Source: Shimia sp. SK013
Lineage (GTDB): Bacteria; Pseudomonadota; Alphaproteobacteria; Rhodobacterales; Rhodobacteraceae
Assembly: GCF_001292625.1 (NCBI RefSeq)
Contig: NZ_LAJH01000014.1
Span: 124,001-188,000 of the forward strand
DNA: 64,000 bases
Reading direction: 5' to 3'
The position numbers and the translations under genes were made by a program. The notes beneath the pieces are model-generated. The model was not told where the DNA came from, searched no databases, and saw nothing but the letters and a program-made list of their open reading frames with translations. Positions 57,071-64,000 of the stretch are shown here, in pieces (the first letter of the stretch is position 1; each line of letters begins with the position of its first letter).

Positions 57071-57964
57071 TCACACCCACTTCGCCATAGGCGGAAGGCT
57101 CATCAACACCGCGTTGGCGTCGTGTCCAGTTTCCAGACCAAATTTGGTGCCCCGGTCATACACAAGATTGTATTCCGCATAGAGACCGCGATGCACCAGT
57201 TGCGCGTCTTTTTCAGCGTCGCCAAAATCCGCCACACGACGGTTTTCCACCAGCGGAACAAAAGCTGGCAGAAAGGCGCGCCCGATGTCCTGAATAAACG
57301 CAAAATCGGTTTCCCAATCCCCACTGTTGTGATCATCCAAAAAGATGCCACCAACGCCGCGCGCGCGTTTGCGGTGCGGGATATAGAAGTACTCATCCGC
57401 CCACGCCTTCAGGCGTGGATAGTGCGCCGCGCCGTGGCGGTCACAATGCGCCTGTTGAACGCCGTGGAAATGCGCGGTGTCGGCTTCATACTCCAGACAG
57501 GGGTTCAAATCCGATCCACCGCCGAACCACCACGCATGCGGGGTCCAAAACATGCGCGTGTTCATGTGCACGGCCGGACAATGCGGGTTCTGCATATGCG
57601 CGACAAGGCTGATACCCGACGCCCAAAACCGTGGGTCATCTTTCATGCCTGGGATGCCTTTGCGCGCGGCCATCGCCGCCTGCGCGCGCTCTCCCAACTC
57701 GCCATACACGGTGGAGACATTGACGCCAACTTTTTCGAAAACACGCCCGCCGCGCATCACCGACATCAAGCCGCCGCCGGCGTCTGATCCGTCATCTGAC
57801 GCACGCTTTGTTTCGGTGACTTCGAACCGACCGGCAGGAGACCCCGAAAACGGACCTTCGACGTGACTGTCTTCAAGCCCTTCAAAAACCGCAACAATTT
57901 CGTCACGCAAGCTGCGGAACCAAGCGCTCGCACGTGCGCGTTCATCTTCCATTTGGTTGGTCAT
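57071..57964 (-). CDS. hemF: Oxygen-dependent coproporphyrinogen III oxidase
   Basis: A 297-residue aerobic coproporphyrinogen oxidase, making protoporphyrinogen IX. Characteristic motifs are GGGLMSVMRGGRVFEKVGVN, MNTRMF, WWFGGGSDLNPC and GIFLDDHNSGDWE. The start at 57964 has GAGGGG at 4 bases; a longer frame adds nine residues. It is 75 bases downstream of an SDR gene on the same strand. Confidence 0.95.
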   Translation of the reverse strand: MTNQMEDERARASAWFRSLRDEIVAVFEGLEDSHVEGPFSGSPAGRFEVTETKRASDDGSDAGGGLMSVMRGGRVFEKVGVNVSTVYGELGERAQAAMAARKGIPGMKDDPRFWASGISLVAHMQNPHCPAVHMNTRMFWTPHAWWFGGGSDLNPCLEYEADTAHFHGVQQAHCDRHGAAHYPRLKAWADEYFYIPHRKRARGVGGIFLDDHNSGDWETDFAFIQDIGRAFLPAFVPLVENRRVADFGDAEKDAQLVHRGLYAEYNLVYDRGTKFGLETGHDANAVLMSLPPMAKWV

Positions 57965-58039
57965 TTTGCCCCTCACTCCGCTCTTGCCCAAGGCTTAGCA
58001 GGCGCGACGCCGGCAGGCCAGTAGCAGAGAGACCCCGCG

Positions 58040-58840
58040 TCAATGCGCCGGCGTAGAAACCGGATCGATCAACGATCGGCCACCATCCAGCGTCACAATC
58101 TGGCCGGTCATGAACCCCGCCCCTTCGGAGGCCAGAAACTGTACCGCATCGGCCAATTCGCCAGGCGCTGCAATGCGGCCCAAGGGTGTGCAATCTTCTA
58201 TCTCTTCGCGACAGCGGCTGTTTTCCTTCAGCGTATTCTTCAGGCTGGCGGACATAACCGATCCAAACGCCACCGAGTTCACACGGATGCGCTCCGGTGC
58301 AAGTGCCACCGCCATCGAACGTGTCATCTGATCCAGAGCCGCCGTTGCAATGGAATAGCCTAACAAATCCGGATGCGCCCTCTGTGCTGCAATGGAACTG
58401 AGGTTAACGATCGAGCCGACCTGCCCCTCCTCACGCCCTTCAGCCTGCTTGATCATCCGCCGCGCCACCATCTGCGACAGCTTCAGCGAGGTCATCAAGT
58501 TCTGCTGTAACATCGCATCAACCGTTTCGTCATCCGGATCAAGCGCTTCAGACGCGACCACTTGCCGGCTGCCATTGATCAGGATGTCCACTTGGTCAAA
58601 CGCGTCGATCGTTGCCGAGATCAGATTGTTGATTGTGAGCTTTTCGCGCAAATCACCAGCAAAATACCGCACGCTGCCTTCATCGCTATGCTCGCCCAAC
58701 TCTGCAATCAGACCTTTTTCGTCCATATCCGCGAACATCACATTTGCGCCGTGATCGACAAAGTGCCGCCCGATGGCAAGGCCAATGCCGTTGGCCGATC
58801 CCGTAATGATCGCCGTTTTACCGGCAATAGAAAATGACAT
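58040..58840 (-). CDS. SDR-fold protein lacking the catalytic lysine
   Basis: A 266-residue short-chain dehydrogenase fold protein. The NAD-binding TGSANGIGLA is at about 13-22, and Ser148 and Tyr162 are present (NLSSIAAQ, GYSIATAAL), but the lysine four residues after the tyrosine is Thr166. The NNAG motif is also changed, to INGSR around 89-92. Typical C-terminal GRIAAPGELADAVQFLASEG is kept. So the fold and coenzyme site look intact but normal reduction chemistry is doubtful. It lies upstream of hemF on the same strand; any link to haem synthesis is only positional. Confidence 0.85.
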   Translation of the reverse strand: MSFSIAGKTAIITGSANGIGLAIGRHFVDHGANVMFADMDEKGLIAELGEHSDEGSVRYFAGDLREKLTINNLISATIDAFDQVDILINGSRQVVASEALDPDDETVDAMLQQNLMTSLKLSQMVARRMIKQAEGREEGQVGSIVNLSSIAAQRAHPDLLGYSIATAALDQMTRSMAVALAPERIRVNSVAFGSVMSASLKNTLKENSRCREEIEDCTPLGRIAAPGELADAVQFLASEGAGFMTGQIVTLDGGRSLIDPVSTPAH

Positions 58841-58888
58841 GAACGATCCCCATAGCTCCGTCGCGATTCCGCACGAACTTACGTCGAA

Positions 58889-59872
58889 TTAGCGTTTAAC
58901 GCGAGATGGTCTCTGCGCATGCAATATTTTAAAGCTTCGGTCGCCCGCAACCTCGTCCACTTTAACAAAACTTTCCCGCAGCGCCGCCTCATAGGGCAAG
59001 TGCCGGTTGGCCACCATCCAAAGATGCCCCGACGGAGCCAACACCTTGGCCGCCGTACGAATGAATTGCACGCCCAGATCGGGTTCTGCCCTGCGGCTTG
59101 TGTGAAAAGGCGGGTTCATCACAACCGTGTCCACACGACTGCCCGGCTTAAAACTCCGCACATCATCCCAATGAAACTGCGCCCGTTCGTCGGCCACGTT
59201 CAACCGTGCGCAATCCAACGCAACATGGTCAGCCTCAACGAGATGCACCACTTCAACGCCGTCCCGTTTCAGAATTTGCGCCGAAAGGTAGCCCCAGCCC
59301 GCGCCCAAATCGGCCACCACTCGACCCAACTTTGGCGGCAACGCCTCTGCCAGAGCCTGTGAGGCCGGATCGATTCCGTCTGCGGAGAACACTCCGGCGC
59401 GGGTCACAAACCCTTCGCCTGCGTCCTGCGTTTCTGCCGCGCGCCAGCCTTCAAAATCGCCACCCTCGAACCAGAAAATCCGCCCGTGCGACTTGGACAC
59501 CGACCCGCTGAGGTCTGCGCGTTTCCGGCATTCCTTCAAGAAACTCTCGATCCCGTCGGTCTTTTGTCCATCGACGATGACAAAATCAGCGCAGGCGGCG
59601 GCGCGGGCCAACAGATCGCGCCCCTGCGCTTTGGCGCGGGGCAAGAACACCACCGCAACGCAATACCGGTCGCTTTCCTCGATCACCGTCTCAAATCCGG
59701 CCTGTGCAAAACCGTCATGGTCCGGCTTAAGCGGTTGAATGACCTCCACCCGCGCGCGATCCAACGCGCTGAGGTCCGCGTCAAGGCGGGGTGCAAAGAC
59801 CGCAATCCGCCCTTCGGACGGCAATGTCAGGCCATGCTCTCGCACAGCAAGTGTCAATCTGGATGTGGACAT
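58889..59872 (-). CDS. 16S rRNA m2G1207 methyltransferase-like protein (RsmC-like)
   Basis: A 327-residue class I methyltransferase. The N-terminal half (1-150) is a degenerate methyltransferase-like domain; the C-terminal half has VVADLGAGWGYLSAQIL as SAM motif I and the N6/N2-methylation motif MNPPFHTSRR. This two-domain form with NPPFH is typical of RsmC, which makes m2G in 16S rRNA. The target position in this organism is inferred from homology only. Confidence 0.82.
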   Translation of the reverse strand: MSTSRLTLAVREHGLTLPSEGRIAVFAPRLDADLSALDRARVEVIQPLKPDHDGFAQAGFETVIEESDRYCVAVVFLPRAKAQGRDLLARAAACADFVIVDGQKTDGIESFLKECRKRADLSGSVSKSHGRIFWFEGGDFEGWRAAETQDAGEGFVTRAGVFSADGIDPASQALAEALPPKLGRVVADLGAGWGYLSAQILKRDGVEVVHLVEADHVALDCARLNVADERAQFHWDDVRSFKPGSRVDTVVMNPPFHTSRRAEPDLGVQFIRTAAKVLAPSGHLWMVANRHLPYEAALRESFVKVDEVAGDRSFKILHAQRPSRVKR

Positions 59873-59897
59873 GATTTCCTGTGATCCGACCTGCGGA

Positions 59898-60236
59898 TCA
59901 CTCCTTTTCCATGGTGCATTGCAGCGGGTGCTGGTGACGCTGGGCGAAATCCATCACTTGCGTGACTTTGGTTTCCGCAACCTCATGACTAAAGACGCCA
60001 ACAACCGCCACACCTTTTTTGTGCACGGTCAGCATAATTTCAAACGCCTGCGCGTGAGTCATGCCAAAGAACCGCTCAAGGATATGCACGACAAATTCCA
60101 TTGGCGTGTAATCGTCATTCAGCAACAGCACTTTGTACATCGGCGGGCGTTTGGTTTTCGCACGCGTTTTCACAGCGACTCCTACGTCGCCGTCATCGTC
60201 CTTGTCGTTGGACATCACCAAGTTGAACTTAGACAT
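59898..60236 (-). CDS. clpS: ATP-dependent Clp protease adaptor ClpS
   Basis: A 112-residue adaptor that delivers N-end-rule substrates to ClpA. The core [20 protein letters not shown] and [14 protein letters not shown] is complete, and an acidic/basic N-terminal tail ([10 protein letters not shown]) precedes it. The start at 60236 (MSKFNL) has AGG at 7 bases; a second ATG is seven codons on. It is divergent from the HAD gene and about 40 kb from clpA. Confidence 0.94.
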   Translation of the reverse strand: MSKFNLVMSNDKDDDGDVGVAVKTRAKTKRPPMYKVLLLNDDYTPMEFVVHILERFFGMTHAQAFEIMLTVHKKGVAVVGVFSHEVAETKVTQVMDFAQRHQHPLQCTMEKE

Positions 60237-60330
60237 TTGTACCTGTTGCAAGTTTCGCGGTTCCGGTTTCGTGTTTATATAGACTGATCCGCGCGGTAGA
60301 AAAGGGGCGACGCACCATCGGACCCCCACA

Positions 60331-61032
60331 ATGGCTCAAAATCTCAGTACAATCGCATTTGATGCCGACGATACACTCTGGCACACCGAACGGATCTTTC
60401 GCCTGACGCAGGCCCGTTTTGCCGAGCTTTTGCGCGATTATGCCGACACAGAACATCTGGAACACCGGCTCTTGGAGGCAGAACGCCGCAATGTCGGGCA
60501 CTATGGCTTCGGCGTGAAGGGATTTGTGCTTTCGATGATTGAAACCGCCATCGAGGTGACCGAGGAGAAAGTTCCTGCCTCCGTGATCAGCGAACTCATG
60601 GCCGCCGGACGCGACATGCTGCGCCATCCGATCGACCTGTTGCCGGATGCCGCCGAGGTGGTCGAGGCTGCAGCTTCCACACATAAAATACTGCTGATCA
60701 CCAAAGGCGACCTGATCGATCAGGAACGCAAGCTGGCGCAATCCGGTCTTGGGGATTTGTTTGATTGGGTAGAAATCGTGTCCCATAAAACGCCATCGGT
60801 CTACCGAACCGCCTTTTGCAGACATGGTGACGGGCCCGCGCACGCAATGATGGTGGGGGACAGCATGCGTTCCGACATCGTGCCTGCCATCAGCGTCGGC
60901 AGCTGGGCAGTGCATGTCCCGCATGGTGTGCCTTGGGCACTGGAAACCGACACAGCCCCCAAGCAAACCGAGCGATTTCACGTCATCAAACGACTAGGTG
61001 ATCTGCCCGCGTTAATTTCTGATATTGGGTAA
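60331..61032 (+). CDS. HAD-family hydrolase
   Basis: A 233-residue HAD phosphatase. Motif [14 protein letters not shown] gives the nucleophile Asp and acid Asp, motif [14 protein letters not shown], the lysine lies in VSHKTPSVY, and motif [16 protein letters not shown]. The cap is a helical type I cap. A phosphoglycolate- or nucleotidase-like role is possible; substrate unknown. Confidence 0.85.
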   Translation: MAQNLSTIAFDADDTLWHTERIFRLTQARFAELLRDYADTEHLEHRLLEAERRNVGHYGFGVKGFVLSMIETAIEVTEEKVPASVISELMAAGRDMLRHPIDLLPDAAEVVEAAASTHKILLITKGDLIDQERKLAQSGLGDLFDWVEIVSHKTPSVYRTAFCRHGDGPAHAMMVGDSMRSDIVPAISVGSWAVHVPHGVPWALETDTAPKQTERFHVIKRLGDLPALISDIG

Positions 61033-61261
61033 AACAGGTCATTTGGCGGCCAACCATCGCAGATGTAGTGGCCTGAACTCGACATCTCCCTAAATCTCGT
61101 CCTTTCCGCGCCGACAGGAACTTTTAAAACTTTAAGTCAGTCGCGCAAATCTTCGAAAACATGGACTTTATTTGAAACGCACCCTGTGCTACGTTTGCTG
61201 CAATAATAATTGGCCAGACCGGAAAACCGGCGGCTTGAGGCAGATAAAAAGGGCAGTTCTC

Positions 61262-62644
61262 TTGAAGGTTCGGCATATTTGGCCGGCCCGCGCAGGGCTT
61301 GGTGTTTTTCTACTTGTAGTGACCATGTGCATGACGCCTGTGGCGTCTTTAGCTGCGCCTTATGCGGCGATGGTGATCGATGCACGCTCAGGCAAAGTGC
61401 TACATTCCCGCAACGCCGACAGCCGCCTGCACCCCGCCTCTCTGACCAAAATGATGACACTCTACATCGCCTTTGAGGCGGTGGAAAACGGTGAGATCTC
61501 ACTGGACAAAAAAGTGTTAATCACCAAACACGCTGCAGCTGAGCCGCCCTCCAAGCTTGGGTTGCGGACTGGTCAACGGATCGCGCTACGGTATCTCATC
61601 CGTGCAGCAGCGGTGAAATCCGCCAACGATGCCGCCACCGCCATCGGCGTGGCCATCGAGGGATCCGAGGCTAAATTTGCCCGCCGTATGAACCGCACGG
61701 CCAAGGCAATGGGGATGTCCAACACGACGTTCAAAAACGCACACGGCTTGACCGAATCCGGACATCTGTCCACTGCGCGGGACATGACCACGCTCGGTCG
61801 GCACATGCTTTACGACTATCCAGAGTATTATCACCTGTTCAACCGCCGCTCCATTCACGTTGGCATTGCAACCGTGAACAACACCAACCGCCGGTTGCTG
61901 AACGCTTATGCTGGTGCTGACGGGATCAAGACCGGCTACACCAACGCCGCCGGGTTCAACCTCGTGGCCTCTGCAAAAAAAGACAACAAACGTGTGATTG
62001 CGACTGTCTTTGGTGGCCGCTCGACTGCGACCCGCAACGCCCGTGTCAAAGAACTTTTGGATCTCGGATTCTCCCGCACCGGCACTGCCGTGGCGCTACG
62101 CAAACCCAGTATGCCCAACTATACTGGTTCTGCGAAAAGCGTTGGGAAAACCATTCGCGTCACCACCGCCGTCAAGAAATCCCTCCGCCCCAAACTGCGT
62201 CCCGGAAGCATTGGTGCGCCGAAAACAGCGCCCGTGACCGTGGACAACCAAGGGACCATTGTCGCCGAGGCCAAGGTTATCGAGCACGACATTCAATCCG
62301 CTTTGCTGGCCGCGCAAACAGAATCTGGCGTGGTTCTTGCCAGTGTCGACCCTGCGCCCACCGCCCCGCCCGAGCCCAAAGTTGTGACCAGGATATCCAC
62401 CTCAGGCGGGCGCCATTGGGGCATCAACATCGGACGGTATGGCAGCCGGTATGCAGCCGAGAAAATGCTTCTGAAAACCGCACTGGCCGAAATGTCGACG
62501 TTGGATGGTTCTTTGCGCAAAGTGGTGAAAAACTCACGTGGGTTTGAGGCCAACTTTATGGGCATGACCCAAGAAACCGCAGACCTTGCCTGCCGTCGCC
62601 TGCAAGCGCGCCAAATCACCTGCTACACGCTCGGCCCATCTTGA
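61262..62644 (+). CDS. D-alanyl-D-alanine carboxypeptidase with C-terminal SPOR domain
   Basis: A 460-residue class C low-molecular-mass penicillin-binding protein, trimming the terminal D-Ala of peptidoglycan peptides. After a signal peptide (residues about 1-32) the serine motif SLTK is at 60-63, followed by SAND and KTGYTN. A disordered linker leads to a C-terminal SPOR domain (about 385-460) that binds denuded septal glycan. I chose TTG at 61262 because AAGGG precedes it and a clean signal peptide results; another TTG at 61172 would add 30 residues. Placement at the septum is inferred from SPOR. Confidence 0.85.
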   Translation: MKVRHIWPARAGLGVFLLVVTMCMTPVASLAAPYAAMVIDARSGKVLHSRNADSRLHPASLTKMMTLYIAFEAVENGEISLDKKVLITKHAAAEPPSKLGLRTGQRIALRYLIRAAAVKSANDAATAIGVAIEGSEAKFARRMNRTAKAMGMSNTTFKNAHGLTESGHLSTARDMTTLGRHMLYDYPEYYHLFNRRSIHVGIATVNNTNRRLLNAYAGADGIKTGYTNAAGFNLVASAKKDNKRVIATVFGGRSTATRNARVKELLDLGFSRTGTAVALRKPSMPNYTGSAKSVGKTIRVTTAVKKSLRPKLRPGSIGAPKTAPVTVDNQGTIVAEAKVIEHDIQSALLAAQTESGVVLASVDPAPTAPPEPKVVTRISTSGGRHWGINIGRYGSRYAAEKMLLKTALAEMSTLDGSLRKVVKNSRGFEANFMGMTQETADLACRRLQARQITCYTLGPS

Positions 62645-62707
62645 TCAGCCACGGTTGCGATCACCTCTGACCGTCTCCGCCATCGCATGGATCTCGGCGC
62701 GGTCATT

Positions 62708-62866
62708 TCACGTCTTAGGTTTGTCGTCGTACTGCCCTGACAGGATACGCTGCGCGTCGCCGTCGGGGTCGCTGTATTGGTCCGAACGCACGGTATAGAC
62801 AAAGGCCACAAGGCCCACGCCCCCCAAAAAGAGCGATATCGGAATCAGATAAGCAAGGATTTGCAT
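62708..62866 (-). CDS. ccoS: cbb3-type cytochrome oxidase assembly protein CcoS
   Basis: A small 52-residue protein: MQILAYLIPISLFLGGVGLV followed by a Tyr/Asp-rich tail (VRSDQYSDPDGDAQRILSG). This is the CcoS form, one membrane helix with a short soluble tail that includes the conserved SDQYSDPDGDAQRIL block. It is needed for copper/haem maturation of the cbb3 oxidase. It starts four bases after the ccoI stop, with GAGG before the ATG. Confidence 0.88.
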   Translation of the reverse strand: MQILAYLIPISLFLGGVGLVAFVYTVRSDQYSDPDGDAQRILSGQYDDKPKT

Positions 62867-62870
62867 GGGA

Positions 62871-64000
62871 TCACCTCAAGCGCAGCGCGTTCAGAGAGAC
62901 TGTAATTGACGACAACGACATCGCCAAGGCAGCAATCAGCGGTGTCGCCAATCCTGCCACCGCCAGCGGCACCGCAACGATGTTATAAACCGTCGCGATG
63001 CGAAAATTTTCGCGGATACGTTTGATCGCAGATTTCGATGTACTCAGGGCATCGGGAATGGGCGACAGGTCCCCCCCAAGCAAAACGATATCGGACGCCA
63101 CCCGAGCAGCATCCAGCGCCGAGGCTGGCGAGATCGACACATGCGCTGCTGCCAGCGCCGCCGTGTCATTCAGGCCATCGCCCACCATCAAAACGTGTTG
63201 GCCGTTGTCTGTCATCGCCTGCACCCGACGGGCTTTGTCTTCTGGCAGCGCTTCTGCCACCCAACGGGCAATGCCCAAACGGTTCGCCAAAGCCTCTACG
63301 GCACCAGTCGTGTCTCCGGAAATCAGAACAACCTCGCGACCACTTTCCTTTATCGCGCTCACGGCCTCTTCGGCCCCTGCCCGCAACGCATCGGCAAACA
63401 GGAACGCTTTGGCTGGGCCAACTCCTATTGCCAGATGCGCCGAGGTTTGCTCTTGCGCATCCGCGCCAACCCAAGTGGCCCGTCCCAGCCGCACAAGCGT
63501 GCCTTCCAGCCGCCCTTGTGTGCCGTAACCCGGAACCTCTTCGATCTCGCTCAGCCGCGCAGGCCGAATGTCCGCCGCTTGCCCGGCCTTTGCAATCGCT
63601 TGGCTCAGCGGGTGGGATGATCCTATCGCCAACGCCAATGCAACGCTCATTTCCTCTTGCGAAAACGCATCCGCATTCGTCAACTCAGGCGTCCCCGCCG
63701 TCAATGTGCCGGTCTTGTCAAAAACCACTGTGTCAACTTGCGCCAAGCGCTCAAGCGCGGTGGCATGTTTGATCAACATGCCCTTGCGAAACAGGCGTCC
63801 CGAAGCGGCCGTGGTCACAGCAGGCACAGCAAGACCCAGTGCACAGGGACACGTGATGATCAAAACCGCAGCCGCAATATTCAGCGCCGTGCGCAAATCA
63901 AAGGTGAAAAGATACCACCCCAGAAAACTCAACGCCGACAGGATGTGAACGCCTGGCGCATAAAGCTTCGCCGCCTTATCGGCGAGTGTCGTGTAATTGG
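62871..64000 (-). CDS. ccoI: Copper-translocating P-type ATPase for cbb3 oxidase maturation, C-terminal part
   Basis: The C-terminal 376 residues of a P1B-type ATPase that exports copper for cytochrome cbb3 oxidase; the N-terminus lies beyond the right edge. Visible are the copper-binding CPC motif (IITCPCALGLAVP), the phosphorylation site DKTGTLTAGTPE, the HP locus motif SHPLSQAIA, and the hinge GDGLNDTAALAAA. Linkage with ccoS fits ccoI/fixI rather than a general CopA. The frame runs continuously to the window end. Confidence 0.92.
   Translation of the reverse strand, partial: NYTTLADKAAKLYAPGVHILSALSFLGWYLFTFDLRTALNIAAAVLIITCPCALGLAVPAVTTAASGRLFRKGMLIKHATALERLAQVDTVVFDKTGTLTAGTPELTNADAFSQEEMSVALALAIGSSHPLSQAIAKAGQAADIRPARLSEIEEVPGYGTQGRLEGTLVRLGRATWVGADAQEQTSAHLAIGVGPAKAFLFADALRAGAEEAVSAIKESGREVVLISGDTTGAVEALANRLGIARWVAEALPEDKARRVQAMTDNGQHVLMVGDGLNDTAALAAAHVSISPASALDAARVASDIVLLGGDLSPIPDALSTSKSAIKRIRENFRIATVYNIVAVPLAVAGLATPLIAALAMSLSSITVSLNALRLR

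Noticed and set aside
61125-61138. TTAA-like repeat resembling a CtrA site
   Set aside because: The spacing between the TTAA halves is 4 instead of 7 bases.

Overview
The window looks like chromosomal DNA of a marine alphaproteobacterium of the order Rhodobacterales (Roseobacter group). This is inferred from gene order and protein style: an atpHAGDC operon without the F0 genes, a Hint-domain protein of the roseobacter type, hisC-tyrC coupling, a hemE/hemC divergon, ccoI-ccoS, and a moderately high GC content with C-ending codons. No species can be named from the sequence alone. I see no rRNA or tRNA gene, CRISPR array, insertion sequence, prophage or known defence cassette.

Left part (1-30 kb): the start of a MarR-type regulator with its palindrome, a family 25 glycosyltransferase, a HAD phosphatase, a MaoC hydratase, ribF, a cysteine-cluster protein and threonine aldolase; then an alpha/beta hydrolase and a DsbA-fold isomerase on the minus strand; prs; an H-type lectin domain protein; and the F1 ATP synthase operon. 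Divergent from atpHAGDC are two tandem, acidic RTX-like paralogues. Next come a methyltransferase, gloB, clpA, an M23 peptidase, a MotA/MotB-like pair with a very long coiled coil, a ChaC-like cyclotransferase, a DUF2125 protein, and a translationally coupled hisC-tyrC-extensin-like set.

Middle (30-48 kb): rpsD, then a sugar-uptake operon (LacI regulator, binding protein, two permeases with unusual extra domains, an MGH1/GH63-like glycoside hydrolase, ATPase) headed by a perfect 16-bp LacI-type palindrome. It is followed by a Hint-domain protein with a perfect CtrA-type site, an LpxR-like protein, a proline-rich peptidoglycan-binding protein, a DUF2092 protein, and a signalling set: a NarL/FixJ response regulator divergent from a molybdopterin-domain-like secreted protein and a hybrid histidine kinase.

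Right part (48-64 kb): a LysR regulator divergent from a six-gene operon (SCP2-type thiolase, two hot-dog hydratase subunits, acyl-CoA dehydrogenase, SDR, alpha-methylacyl-CoA racemase) that together make one complete beta-oxidation cycle suited to methyl-branched acyl-CoAs. Then a tetrapyrrole group (hemE, hemC, hemF) with an FnrL-like box between hemE and hemC and an SDR-like protein lacking the active-site lysine, followed by an RsmC-like methyltransferase, clpS, a HAD hydrolase, a D-Ala-D-Ala carboxypeptidase with a SPOR domain, and ccoS plus the C-terminal part of ccoI at the window edge.

Nothing here is clearly a new defence or mobile system. The most unusual signals are the DUF11-like insertion in a sugar permease, the lysine-less SDR next to hemF, the helical-phase repeat near the two-component set, the CtrA-type site before the Hint gene, and an 11-bp-period sequence repeated at two distant intergenic sites.
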